Part shown: in pieces, positions 8,737 through 17,057 of the stretch | How the letters are laid out: the number at the start of each line of letters is the position of its first letter | Numbering within the stretch: position 1 is the first letter of the stretch | Assembly (NCBI RefSeq): GCF_000421165.1 | Contig: NZ_ATWI01000008.1 | Location: 62,001-126,000, forward strand | Reading direction: 5' to 3' | Source of the DNA: Marinobacter daepoensis DSM 16072 | GTDB taxonomy: Bacteria; Pseudomonadota; Gammaproteobacteria; Pseudomonadales; Oleiphilaceae | DNA length: 64,000 nt | The notes under the pieces: generated by a model | Told to the model about the DNA's origin: nothing | The model's input: only the letters and a program-made list of their open reading frames with translations | Database searches by the model: none | Position numbers and translations under genes: made by a program

Positions 8737-9507
8737 TCAGAACTTGGGAGCAAGAAATTGTTTCATGCGTTCCGACTCGGGGTTGTCGAAGACCTTCTCC
8801 GGCGTTCCCTGTTCCTCGATGACGCCCTGATGCAAGAACAGGACCTGAGTGGAGACGTCCCGTGCAAATGCCATCTCGTGGGTGACCACGATCATGGTCC
8901 TGCCTTCCTCAGCCAGGCTCTGCATGACTTTCAGTACCTCGCCCACCAACTCCGGGTCAAGGGCGGAGGTCGGTTCATCGAACAGCATAACTTCCGGTTC
9001 CATGGCGAGCGCGCGGGCAATGGCTGCCCGCTGCTGCTGTCCACCGGACATCTGGGCGGGGTAGTAATCTTTGCGTTCGTAAATGCCCACTTTATTAAGG
9101 TAGGCCTCCGCGCGTTCGATGGCTTCTTTTCTGGGGATTTTCAGCACGTGTACCGGCGCTTCGATAATGTTCTCCAGAACCGTCATATGCGACCAGAGGT
9201 TGAAGCCCTGAAACACCATGGAGAGACGGGCGCGGATAAGTTCAACCTGACGGTTGTCGGCCGGCACCCGCTCACCTTTCCGGTTCTCTGTGAACCGGAT
9301 TGGATCACCGTGCACAATAATGTCGCCGGACGTTGGGGTCTCCAGCAGGTTGATGCAGCGGAGAAAGGTACTTTTGCCGGAGCCGGAACTGCCAATCAGT
9401 GAAACCACATCCCCTTTCCGGGTTTCCAGAGAAATGCCCTTGAGGACTTCCAGCTTGTTAAAGGTCTTGTGGATATCCCTGCAGATAAGAGGCGCTGGTT
9501 CCGCCAT
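8737..9507 (-). CDS. amino acid ABC transporter ATP-binding protein (HisP/AotP family)
   Basis: A 256-residue ATPase with Walker [11 protein letters not shown]-loop [16 protein letters not shown], signature LSGGQ-type [16 protein letters not shown], Walker [15 protein letters not shown] and switch His in [12 protein letters not shown]. The insertion after [19 protein letters not shown] is typical of HisP-like proteins. It drives import by the HisQM-like permeases. AGGAG lies 6 bp before the ATG. As the first gene of the leftward operon its promoter should lie between 9508 and 9566, but I cannot identify an operator there. Confidence 0.92.
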   Translation of the reverse strand: MAEPAPLICRDIHKTFNKLEVLKGISLETRKGDVVSLIGSSGSGKSTFLRCINLLETPTSGDIIVHGDPIRFTENRKGERVPADNRQVELIRARLSMVFQGFNLWSHMTVLENIIEAPVHVLKIPRKEAIERAEAYLNKVGIYERKDYYPAQMSGGQQQRAAIARALAMEPEVMLFDEPTSALDPELVGEVLKVMQSLAEEGRTMIVVTHEMAFARDVSTQVLFLHQGVIEEQGTPEKVFDNPESERMKQFLAPKF

Positions 9508-9566
9508 GACTGGCTCCTGAGACTGTCATACAAAGGCGCATGTTTTACGGACTGTTGCCGTGGAAA

Positions 9567-10325
9567 TCAATACCGCTTTGTAGGGTTTTCATGAAAGTTG
9601 CCGGAATTCAGTGATACCCGGATAACCTCTGCTCCCTGGTTTTCCAGGCTGCGCAATGAGTCCTGAACAAAGCGGACATGGGCCATGGCTGCCTTCCGTG
9701 CAGCATTGGCTCTGCCCGCCATGATGGCCTGGTAGATCTGTTTGTGCTGTTTCATGATCAACTGCCGCATTTCGGCCCGGGGGTTAAGGTTGGCAACGGA
9801 CGCATGTACCGTCAACAGCATCATGTTTTTCAGGCCGTTGAGCACATGCACCAGAATCGGGTTATGGGAGGCTTCAATGATGGCCTGATGAAAGCCGTGG
9901 TCGGGTTTGGCATTGCTCATCGGGTCGGTCTCTTCCAGAGCCTGGTAAGCTTTGGTAATGCTGTGCCGGTCACCACGGGTGGCCCTCTGGGCCGCAAGTT
10001 CGGCCGCCTGGCCTTCCAGCTGTTCCCGCACTTCCAGCAGATCATAGAGTGTGCGTGGGTGGCCCGCAAACAGGTGCAGCAGCGCGCTGTTTTCTTCCAG
10101 ATCATCGGTGGCCGGAACTATGCTGGCGACAAACGAGCCCCGCCCATGCTGGGTTTCGATCACACCGCGCCCCTGGAGTTCGTGCAGGGCCTCCCGGATG
10201 ATGGCCCGCGAAACCCCAAGCCGGGCCGCGAGCTGGCGCTCTGACGGAATTTTCTGCCCTGGCGCCAGGCCGCCGTCGAGAATCAGGCGCTCCAGCCTGA
10301 AAGAAACTTCCTGCGATATGCCCAT
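9567..10325 (-). CDS. glcC: glycolate-responsive GntR/FadR-family regulator GlcC
   Basis: A 252-residue GntR-family regulator. The winged helix spans about residues 5-70, with PSERQLAARLGVSRAIIREAL and GRGVIETQHGRGSF. A C-terminal FCD ligand domain follows. The segment LLHLFAGHPRTLYDLLEVR closely matches E. coli GlcC, which activates glc genes when glycolate (or a related 2-hydroxyacid) is present. The conserved FCD metal-binding residues appear in DHGFHQAIIEASHN and the C-terminal His segments. The gene is divergent from dctPQM-glcGDEF, and a TGGTCTGACCA operator lies 24 bp before its start, so self-control is likely. Confidence 0.9.
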   Translation of the reverse strand: MGISQEVSFRLERLILDGGLAPGQKIPSERQLAARLGVSRAIIREALHELQGRGVIETQHGRGSFVASIVPATDDLEENSALLHLFAGHPRTLYDLLEVREQLEGQAAELAAQRATRGDRHSITKAYQALEETDPMSNAKPDHGFHQAIIEASHNPILVHVLNGLKNMMLLTVHASVANLNPRAEMRQLIMKQHKQIYQAIMAGRANAARKAAMAHVRFVQDSLRSLENQGAEVIRVSLNSGNFHENPTKRY

Positions 10326-10348
10326 CTCTGTTTACCTGACTGGCCTTT

Positions 10349-10359
10349 TGGTCTGACCA
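10349..10359. promoter_or_regulatory. GlcC/FadR-type operator, site 1
   Basis: TGGTCTGACCA fits the FadR-subfamily core TNGTNNNACNA and is a palindrome around the central T. It lies 24 bp upstream of the glcC start, a position suited to autoregulation. It is identical to the core of site 2, 113 bp to the right. Confidence 0.7.
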
Positions 10360-10458
10360 GTTGTTGTTCGTGTGACCGGGTGTCGGGCCCGATGATTGCC
10401 CTCCAGACGGCTAACTATGGCTGATAGCGCGGCATTCGTCCATTTTACGGCGGGCAAA

Positions 10459-10475
10459 AACTGGTCTGACCAGTT
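10459..10475. promoter_or_regulatory. GlcC/FadR-type operator, site 2
   Basis: AACTGGTCTGACCAGTT is a perfect 17-bp palindrome around T10467 with the TNGTNNNACNA core. It lies about 110 bp before the dctP start and is probably the control site for the rightward TRAP-glc operon. The two sites are 113 bp apart, which would allow DNA looping. Confidence 0.75.
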
Positions 10476-10584
10476 GGCAATTTTCTGGACTAAACCGCAT
10501 GTGCCAACGAATATCTTTTTAATGCCGGCGATTGCTGGTGTTGGACTGACTCTGCATAACAACAACGTGAACGGAGATGTCTCA

Positions 10585-11718
10585 ATGAACACCCTCGAGA
10601 ACAACGACAAGCAATGCGCTTCAGGCGCCACCCCGCCACGCCGGAGTTTTCTCAGGAAACTCGCGGCCGGGGCCACCCTGGCCGGCGCCCTGATGCTGGG
10701 AGCGGGGCAGGCCGCCGCGGCGACCACCTGGAAAATACAGTCAGTGTGGGACGCCGGGACCGTGGGTTACGACCTGTTTGAGGAATGGTGTAACAGCATC
10801 GAGGAAAAGTCTGGTGGGGAGCTGGTTTTCAAGCCATATCCGGCGAAGGCGGTCGCGGCCGACAATAACGCGCTTTTTGATGCGGTGCGTAACGGTGTTC
10901 TTCAGGGCATGAACCCGTTCACGCTGTATTGGTCCGGCAAGATCCCTGCATCGGTTTTCTTGTCGTCCTACCCGGCGGGCCCGGACCAGCCGCATCAGTG
11001 GGACACCATGTTTTATTCCCTGGGAATGCTGGAGAAAACGCGGGAAATCTACAAAAAGTACGGGTTGTTCTACGTTGGCCCCATTCAGCATGACGCCAAC
11101 ATCATTCATTCCAAGAAACCCGTAAACAGTCTGGCGGATCTCAAGGGTATGAAGATCCGGGTGCCGGGGGGCATGGTGGCGGAAGTGTTCCAGCAGTTTG
11201 GGGTCTCGACCGTGAGCCTGCCGGGGTCCGATATCTTCCCGGCGCTGGAGAAGGGCACCATTGACGCGGCGGATTATGTTGGCCCGGCGGTGAACTACGA
11301 GCTGGGCTTCTCCCAGGTGACGGATTACATCCTGTTTGGGCCTCCCGGGGTGATGTCGATTTATCAGCCGGTGGATCTGATGGACCTGACGGTCAATCTG
11401 CGTGCCTGGAATTCACTGGATCCAAAGCTCCAGCAGTTGGTGGAAGAGGAAGTGCGCATCTATTCCCAGAAGCACTACCTGACCATTCAGAAACGCAATA
11501 TTGAGGCCATGGAGAAGTTCCGGGCGGATGGCGATACCGTCAGTCGGCTGAGCCAGGAAGACCTTCAGGCATTCCGTCGTGCGGCGATTCCGATCTGGTA
11601 CAACTGGGCCAACAAAAACGACGACGCCAAGGCTATTTTTGATATGCAGCTCAAGTACATGATGAACGACACGGTGGGCTACGTCACAGAGCAAGACCTC
11701 AAGGCGGCTGGTAAGTGA
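10585..11718 (+). CDS. dctP: TRAP transporter substrate-binding protein (DctP family), Tat-exported
   Basis: A 377-residue periplasmic binding protein of a tripartite ATP-independent transporter. The leader has a twin-arginine motif PPRRSFLRKLAAG (Arg19-Arg20) and an Ala-rich cleavage region GAGQAAAA, so it should be exported folded through Tat. The body has DctP-family features, including GMKIRVPGGMVAEVFQQFG with the conserved Arg that binds the substrate carboxylate, and LEKGTIDAADYVGPAVNYELG. The ATG 10585 follows ACGGAGAT; an upstream in-frame extension would spoil the signal. From its place in the glc operon the substrate is probably glycolate, lactate or another 2-hydroxyacid. Confidence 0.88.
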   Translation: MNTLENNDKQCASGATPPRRSFLRKLAAGATLAGALMLGAGQAAAATTWKIQSVWDAGTVGYDLFEEWCNSIEEKSGGELVFKPYPAKAVAADNNALFDAVRNGVLQGMNPFTLYWSGKIPASVFLSSYPAGPDQPHQWDTMFYSLGMLEKTREIYKKYGLFYVGPIQHDANIIHSKKPVNSLADLKGMKIRVPGGMVAEVFQQFGVSTVSLPGSDIFPALEKGTIDAADYVGPAVNYELGFSQVTDYILFGPPGVMSIYQPVDLMDLTVNLRAWNSLDPKLQQLVEEEVRIYSQKHYLTIQKRNIEAMEKFRADGDTVSRLSQEDLQAFRRAAIPIWYNWANKNDDAKAIFDMQLKYMMNDTVGYVTEQDLKAAGK

Positions 11719-11819
11719 TCGGTTAATTCCAATAACAAGCAGACAGGCGGGGAAGGGCAGGGAGCGCCTTGAGTCAGGGCTCTCTCCCTTCCCCGCGCTG
11801 TAACCGAGGTGAAGACAGT

Positions 11820-12530
11820 ATGTCTGATCTGAGCAACTTTGGCTTTGTACTGCCGCACTGGTTCTACTGGGGGTGGCTGGCGCTGATGCCCCTGCTGATG
11901 ATGGCTTGGGACCGCTGGTCCAGTGGTCGTGGGGTGCAGGCAATCGACAAAAATGCCCTGGCGAACGAGAAGCTTCAGCAGATCGAAGCTGAAATGTCGA
12001 AAACGATCGAGTCCGATTATGAGAACTGGTTTACCCGGATCATCGACTGGATCAGCGAAAAGTCCGGGGTGTTTATTTCCTTCTGGACCGTCAACGCTGT
12101 GGTTTTCTACTTTTTTGAAGTGGTGATGCGCTACATCTTCAACATGCCAACCATCTGGGTGCATGAGGCCAGCTTCCTGCTGTTCGGCATGCAGTACCTG
12201 CTGGCGGGCGCGTTTGCGCTGCTGCACGGGGCCCACGTGCGGGTCGATGTAATTTACAACCTGCTGCCCGCAAGAGGGCGGATTGGCATGGATATTTTTA
12301 CCTCCATGTTCTTCTTCATGTTTGCGCTGGCACTGGTGATTACTTCCTGGACCTTTTTTCAGAACTCCTACTCGATGGATGAACGTACCGTTGAGACCTG
12401 GGGCATTCAGTACTGGCCGGTGAAGGCCATGATGCTGCTGGGAGCCGTTCTGCTTACTTTGGCGGGACTGTCCAAACTGATCAAGGACATTGCGCTGTTC
12501 ATCAGACTTGGCCGGGAGCAACAGGTATGA
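11820..12530 (+). CDS. dctQ: TRAP transporter small membrane subunit (DctQ), N-terminally extended
   Basis: A 236-residue DctQ-like protein. The typical four-helix core lies in about residues 75-225, with the motif NMPTIWVHEASFLLFGMQYLLAGAFAL (residues 117 onward; usual form has W-x-E) and GAHVRVDVIYNLL. It is longer than the usual 160-180 residues because of an extra N-terminal membrane helix and a charged linker (residues about 30-70). The ATG at 11820 is preceded by GAGGTGAAG. It overlaps dctM by 4 bp (ATGA), so the two membrane subunits are translated together. Confidence 0.85.
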   Translation: MSDLSNFGFVLPHWFYWGWLALMPLLMMAWDRWSSGRGVQAIDKNALANEKLQQIEAEMSKTIESDYENWFTRIIDWISEKSGVFISFWTVNAVVFYFFEVVMRYIFNMPTIWVHEASFLLFGMQYLLAGAFALLHGAHVRVDVIYNLLPARGRIGMDIFTSMFFFMFALALVITSWTFFQNSYSMDERTVETWGIQYWPVKAMMLLGAVLLTLAGLSKLIKDIALFIRLGREQQV

Positions 12531-14065
12531 CTATGGGCACCGTGAATTCCCCCTCATCGGGTAACCTCAAAGGCAAGCTTGGCACCTGGCTGATGATCCT
12601 GGCCACCGTGGCACTGGCCTTTGTGATGTTTGTCGAGTTCATCAATATTCTGTTCTACGACCCCTTCAGTGATGACAAGTTTCTGTTCAAGCTGGCAGGC
12701 AGCCTGTCCGACGTCAATATCGGGCCTCTGACATACCTCATGTTTGGTTCCCTGTTGGTTGCCCTGATGATGGGCCTGCCGCTGGCGTTTGTAACCGGTG
12801 GCCTGGGGGTTGTATTCATCTATCTGGTGGGGGATTCGCTGATGCTGAACATCATCCCCAGCCGCATTTTCCCGATGATGACCAACTCGGATCTGGCCGC
12901 TATCCCTTTGTTTATTTTCATGGCAGCGATGCTGGAACGGGCAGGTCTGATCGAGGAAATGTTCAATGTCGTCTACAAGTGGATGGGCGGGGTTGGTGGT
13001 GGTCTGGCCATTGCCACCATTGTGGCGTCCACGATTCTTGCGGCCATGGTCGGGGTTATTGGCGCTGCGGTGGTGACCATGGGCATCATTGCCCTGCCAG
13101 CCATGCTCAAGCGGGGCTACGACCACAAGATTGCCCTGGGTTCCATCATGGCCGGCGGCACTCTGGGCATTCTCATTCCGCCCTCAATTCTTGCCATCCT
13201 CTATGCCGTGGTTGCCCAGCAGTCTGTCGGCGAGCTTTATCTGGGGTCGGTCATTCCGGGCATTCTGTTGTCCAGCCTGTATGTGTTCTACGTCTGGATC
13301 CGGGCAAAACTGAACCCGGAGCTTGGGCCGCCGATTCCTCAGGAGGAGCGCATCGGCCTGAAAGACAAGTTATTGCTTCTGAAAGACCTGATCGCCCCCT
13401 TGATTCTGGTGTTCCTGGTGCTTGGGCTGCTGTTTGGAGGGATAGCCACGCCGGTAGAAGCGGCTGGTATCGGTTCCTTCGGCGCCATCCTGGTGGCTAT
13501 GAAGCATAAGGTGTTCACCATCGCGACGCTGCGGGATGCCTCCGTTACGACCGCCAAAGCGTCAGCCATGGTGCTGTGGATCATGTTCGGGGCTTCGGTG
13601 TTTGTCGGCTTTTACATCCTTCAGGGCGGGCAGGATTTCATTACCGAATCCATTCTCGGCACCGGCCTGCCGGCCTACGGCATTCTGTTCCTGCTGATGG
13701 TCTTGCTGGTGGTGCTGGGCATGTTTCTGGACTGGGTTGGTATTTTGCTACTGGCGGTGCCGATCTTTATCCCCATTGTCGAGGCGCTGGAGTTCCCGGG
13801 GTTGTTCGGCCTGCCGGGGGTCTCGGGTGATGACGTGGTGTTGTGGTTCGGAGTGCTGTATCTGGTGAACATGCAGATGTCGTTCCTGAGTCCGCCGTTT
13901 GGCTATGCGCTGTTCTACATCCGTGGGGTGTGTCCGCCGGAGATTTCCATGGGCACCATCTTCAAGTCATCCCTGGTGTTTCTGGCCATTCAGGCTTTGG
14001 GTGTCTTCCTGTGCATCGTGTTCCCGGCCATTACCACCTGGCTGCCCAATCTCGCTTATGGCTAA
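12527..14065 (+). CDS. dctM: TRAP transporter large membrane subunit (DctM), extended
   Basis: A 512-residue DctM-type secondary transporter, the sodium-driven translocation subunit. Many hydrophobic helices are evident, with family features such as MGLPLAFVTGGLG, IFPMMTNSDLAAIPLFIFM, GGTLGILIPPSILAILYAVV and FLDWVGILLLAVPIFIPIVE. It is about 80 residues longer than a typical DctM because of an N-terminal helix and a linker of about 70 residues. Enlarged DctQ and DctM occur together here, suggesting that the two extensions interact. It is followed 20 bp later by glcG. Confidence 0.88.
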   Translation: MTMGTVNSPSSGNLKGKLGTWLMILATVALAFVMFVEFINILFYDPFSDDKFLFKLAGSLSDVNIGPLTYLMFGSLLVALMMGLPLAFVTGGLGVVFIYLVGDSLMLNIIPSRIFPMMTNSDLAAIPLFIFMAAMLERAGLIEEMFNVVYKWMGGVGGGLAIATIVASTILAAMVGVIGAAVVTMGIIALPAMLKRGYDHKIALGSIMAGGTLGILIPPSILAILYAVVAQQSVGELYLGSVIPGILLSSLYVFYVWIRAKLNPELGPPIPQEERIGLKDKLLLLKDLIAPLILVFLVLGLLFGGIATPVEAAGIGSFGAILVAMKHKVFTIATLRDASVTTAKASAMVLWIMFGASVFVGFYILQGGQDFITESILGTGLPAYGILFLLMVLLVVLGMFLDWVGILLLAVPIFIPIVEALEFPGLFGLPGVSGDDVVLWFGVLYLVNMQMSFLSPPFGYALFYIRGVCPPEISMGTIFKSSLVFLAIQALGVFLCIVFPAITTWLPNLAYG

Positions 14066-14084
14066 CCAAGAGGAGTAAGTTGTT

Positions 14085-14510
14085 ATGTTGACTGTTAACC
14101 GTCTGGACGTGTCCGACGGCCGGCTTCTGATTGAGGGAGCGGCCGCTAAGGCCCGCGAGATCGGGGTGCCCATGTGCATCGCCGTTGTGGATGAATCCGG
14201 GACGCTGATTGCCTTTGAACGGATGGATGGCGGAAAGGTGACGAGCGTGGCCATTGCGCAAGACAAGGCATTCACGGCCGCTGCGGCCCGTAAGGCAACT
14301 CACGAGTACAACGCGGCCAACGTGCCCGGCAATCTGGTGTTTGGCATTCACACCGAAGTGGGCGGACGGCTGAGCACGGTCGGCGGCGGCCTGCCGGTGA
14401 TCGTAGACGGTGACGTGGTTGGCGGTATCGGCATCAGCTCCGGAACGCCTCAGCAGGATATGGATTGTGCTCAGGCAGGGCTCGACCATTTTGAACGTAA
14501 ACGCCAGTAA
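14085..14510 (+). CDS. glcG: GlcG/HbpS-like protein of the glycolate locus
   Basis: A 141-residue protein of the GlcG/HbpS (DUF336) family, with the family's typical phrases CIAVVDESGTLIAFERMDG, AQDKAFTAAAARKAT and GGLPVIVDGDVVGGIGISSG. E. coli glcG lies in the glcDEFGBA operon, but its biochemical role is not established; some relatives bind haem or act in corrinoid and diol utilisation loci. The gene lies between the transporter and glcD, so it is expressed with both. No signal peptide is visible, so a cytoplasmic location is expected. Confidence 0.85.
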   Translation: MLTVNRLDVSDGRLLIEGAAAKAREIGVPMCIAVVDESGTLIAFERMDGGKVTSVAIAQDKAFTAAAARKATHEYNAANVPGNLVFGIHTEVGGRLSTVGGGLPVIVDGDVVGGIGISSGTPQQDMDCAQAGLDHFERKRQ

Positions 14511-14522
14511 CCGGTGTCTCTT

Positions 14523-15995
14523 ATGAACAATCAAACCCGTATCAGCAAGTCTCAGCTGGCGGAACAGTTCCGGGTTTTTATAGACCCGGATTTCGTGATC
14601 ACGGATGACGAAACCCTGAAACCCTATGAGTGTGATGGCCTGGCCATGTACCGGGAAATGCCCATGCTGGTGGTGCTCCCGGAAACCGTGGAGCAGGTTC
14701 AGCGGGTCATGCGCATCTGCCATGAACAGGGTGTCCCCGTGGTTGCCCGCGGTGCCGGCACGGGGCTGTGTGCCGGCGCAATGCCTCACAAGGAAGGCGT
14801 CGTGCTCTCGCTGGCCAAGTTCAACCGGATTCTGAACATTGATCCGGTTGGTCGCACCGCGCGCCTGCAGCCGGGCGTCCGCAACTTGGCCATCAGCGAG
14901 GAAGCGGCTCAGTACGGCCTCTATTATGGGCCGGACCCTTCTTCGCAGATTGCCTGCACCATTGGCGGTAACGTGGCCGAGAATTCCGGCGGCGTACACT
15001 GCCTGAAGTATGGGCTGACCGTGCATAACATTCTCAGCGTGGAGATGATCACCGCCGAAGGCGATCGCGTTCAGGTAGGCAGCGATGGTCTGGATAGCTG
15101 TGGCATGGATCTGCTGGCCCTGCTGACGGGCTCGGAAGGGTTGCTGGGGGTGGTTACTGAGGTGAAGGTAAAGTTGTTGCCCAAACCCGAAGTTGCTCAG
15201 GTCATCATGGCGGGCTTCGATAGCATTGAAAAAGCCGGTGACTCGGTGGGAGGCGTGATCTCCCATGGCATTATCCCAGGCGGCCTGGAAATGATGGACG
15301 GCCATGCCATTGTCGCTGCCGATGATTTCTGTGGGGCAGGGTACCCTCGGGATGCCAAAGCTCTGCTGTTGTGTGAAGTGGACGGGACCGAAGAAGAGGT
15401 GCACGAACACATCGCCGAAGCTGAAGCATTGTTCCGTAAGCTAGGTGCGACCTCAATCCGTACCTCTCAGAGTGAGGATGAGCGGGCGCTGCTCTGGAAA
15501 GGTCGCAAGTCGGCCTTTCCGGCGGTGGGGCGAATCTCTCCGGATTACTACTGTATGGACGGCACCATCCCGCGCCGGTATCTGGCGAAGGTTCTGCTGG
15601 AAATGGAAAAGATGTCGGAAGAGTTTGGCCTGCGGGTGGCCAATGTGTTCCACGCCGGTGATGGCAACCTGCACCCCTTGATCCTGTTTGATGCCAATAC
15701 GCCAGGCGAATTCGAGCGCACCGAAGAGTTTGGCAGCAAGATTCTGGAACTGTGTGTTGAAGTCGGGGGTTGCATTACCGGCGAGCACGGGGTCGGGGTT
15801 GAGAAAATCCGCCAGATGGCGGTGCAGTTCAACGATGAGGAGCTGCAGCAGTTCCACGATGTGAAGGCGGCTTTTGACCCCACCGGAATACTGAACCCGG
15901 GTAAAGGGGTGCCTACCCTGAAATTCTGTCAGGAATACCGCTCCATCGAGCATAAGCAACACAAGCACGGAGAGGCGGACGCTGCCCATGGCTGA
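14523..15995 (+). CDS. glcD: glycolate oxidase FAD-binding subunit GlcD
   Basis: A 490-residue flavoprotein subunit that oxidises glycolate (and often D-lactate) to glyoxylate, passing electrons through GlcF to the quinone pool. It has a PCMH-type FAD domain (VVARGAGTGLCAGAMPHKEG; PDPSSQIACTIGGNVAENSGG) followed by the FAD-oxidase C domain ending in VGGCITGEHGVGVEKI and FDPTGILNPGKG. Length matches E. coli GlcD. The ATG 14523 is preferred; a GTG three codons earlier (14514) is equally in frame, and neither has a clear ribosome-binding site, so coupling to glcG is likely. It overlaps glcE by 8 bp. Confidence 0.93.
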   Translation: MNNQTRISKSQLAEQFRVFIDPDFVITDDETLKPYECDGLAMYREMPMLVVLPETVEQVQRVMRICHEQGVPVVARGAGTGLCAGAMPHKEGVVLSLAKFNRILNIDPVGRTARLQPGVRNLAISEEAAQYGLYYGPDPSSQIACTIGGNVAENSGGVHCLKYGLTVHNILSVEMITAEGDRVQVGSDGLDSCGMDLLALLTGSEGLLGVVTEVKVKLLPKPEVAQVIMAGFDSIEKAGDSVGGVISHGIIPGGLEMMDGHAIVAADDFCGAGYPRDAKALLLCEVDGTEEEVHEHIAEAEALFRKLGATSIRTSQSEDERALLWKGRKSAFPAVGRISPDYYCMDGTIPRRYLAKVLLEMEKMSEEFGLRVANVFHAGDGNLHPLILFDANTPGEFERTEEFGSKILELCVEVGGCITGEHGVGVEKIRQMAVQFNDEELQQFHDVKAAFDPTGILNPGKGVPTLKFCQEYRSIEHKQHKHGEADAAHG

Positions 15996-17055
15996 TCAGA
16001 TACAAGCGATACAGGAACAGGTGTTCCAGGCCCGCAGAAATGGGCAGAAACTCAACATTGTTGGCGGTGGCAGTAAATCCTTTATGGGGCGGCAGGCCGA
16101 TTCGGAGGCTGGCATTCTGAGTATGGCTGAGCACACCGGTGTGGTGGAATACCACCCGGTGGAGCTGGTGTTAACCGTGCGGGCCGGGACCTCGTTGAAA
16201 GAGATTGAAGCGGTACTGGCGGAACAGGGGCAATGCCTGCACTTTGAGCCACCGCGGTTTGGTGAAGCCTCCACCATTGGGGGCACTCTGGCTTGCAACC
16301 TTTCAGGCCCTGCGCGGCCCTGGACGGGGTCGGTGCGGGATCAGGTGCTGGGGATCCGGCTGCTCAACGGTAAAGGTGAACACCTGCGTTTTGGCGGCCA
16401 GGTTATGAAGAATGTGGCTGGCTACGATGTGTCCCGTCTGCAAGCCGGCGCGATGGGCACGCTGGGGGTAATGACGGAAATCAGCCTGAAAGTGATGCCG
16501 AAACCCGCAGCAACGGCGACTCTGGTACAGGAGATGGCCGTGGACGAAGTGGTGGAGTACATGAACCGGCGCGCCGGAGAGCCCAAACCCATCACCGGCG
16601 CCTGCTGGGTCGACGGCAAAGTCTATCTCCGTCTGGCTGGTGCGAAGTCAGCCGTTGAAGCGACCGCCGAGAAGTGGAGTGGCGACGTTATGGCACAGGG
16701 GGATGCGTTCTGGCAGAAGGTCCAGGACATGCAGCACGGCTTCTTTGCCGACCCGGAAGTGCCCCTCTGGCGTTTTTCCCTGGACGCCACCGCGAAAACA
16801 CCGGAGCTGGATGGCCCCTGGATGATTGACTGGATCGGGTCCCAGCGCTGGTATCGCGGTGACGCGTCGCTCAGCGATCTGGAGCCACTGGCTCGTGCTG
16901 CCGGTGGCCAGGTTAGCTTGTTCCGGGGCGGTGACCGCACTGCCGACGTGATGCACAGCCAACCTGAAGCGCTGAAAGCCATTCAGCGCCGCGTGAAACA
17001 CTCGTTCGATCCCGACGGCATTTTTAACCCTGGTCGTCTTTATAGCTGGTTGTAA
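15988..17055 (+). CDS. glcE: glycolate oxidase FAD-binding subunit GlcE
   Basis: A 355-residue second FAD-domain subunit of glycolate oxidase. PCMH features include NIVGGGSKSFMG, LTVRAGTSLKEIEAVLAEQG, and GGTLACNLSGPARPWTGSVRDQVLG. The C-terminus keeps FDPDGIFNPGRLYSWL, typical of GlcE. In E. coli GlcD, GlcE and GlcF are all needed for activity. Overlap with glcD and a 2-bp gap to glcF mean the three subunits are made together in balanced amounts. Confidence 0.93.
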   Translation: MADQIQAIQEQVFQARRNGQKLNIVGGGSKSFMGRQADSEAGILSMAEHTGVVEYHPVELVLTVRAGTSLKEIEAVLAEQGQCLHFEPPRFGEASTIGGTLACNLSGPARPWTGSVRDQVLGIRLLNGKGEHLRFGGQVMKNVAGYDVSRLQAGAMGTLGVMTEISLKVMPKPAATATLVQEMAVDEVVEYMNRRAGEPKPITGACWVDGKVYLRLAGAKSAVEATAEKWSGDVMAQGDAFWQKVQDMQHGFFADPEVPLWRFSLDATAKTPELDGPWMIDWIGSQRWYRGDASLSDLEPLARAAGGQVSLFRGGDRTADVMHSQPEALKAIQRRVKHSFDPDGIFNPGRLYSWL

Positions 17056-17057
17056 TT

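Noticed and set aside
14031-15410. 459-codon open frame antisense to glcG and glcD
   Set aside because: It is the complement of well-supported glycolate oxidase genes, has a low-complexity His/Gln-rich product and lacks a ribosome-binding site.
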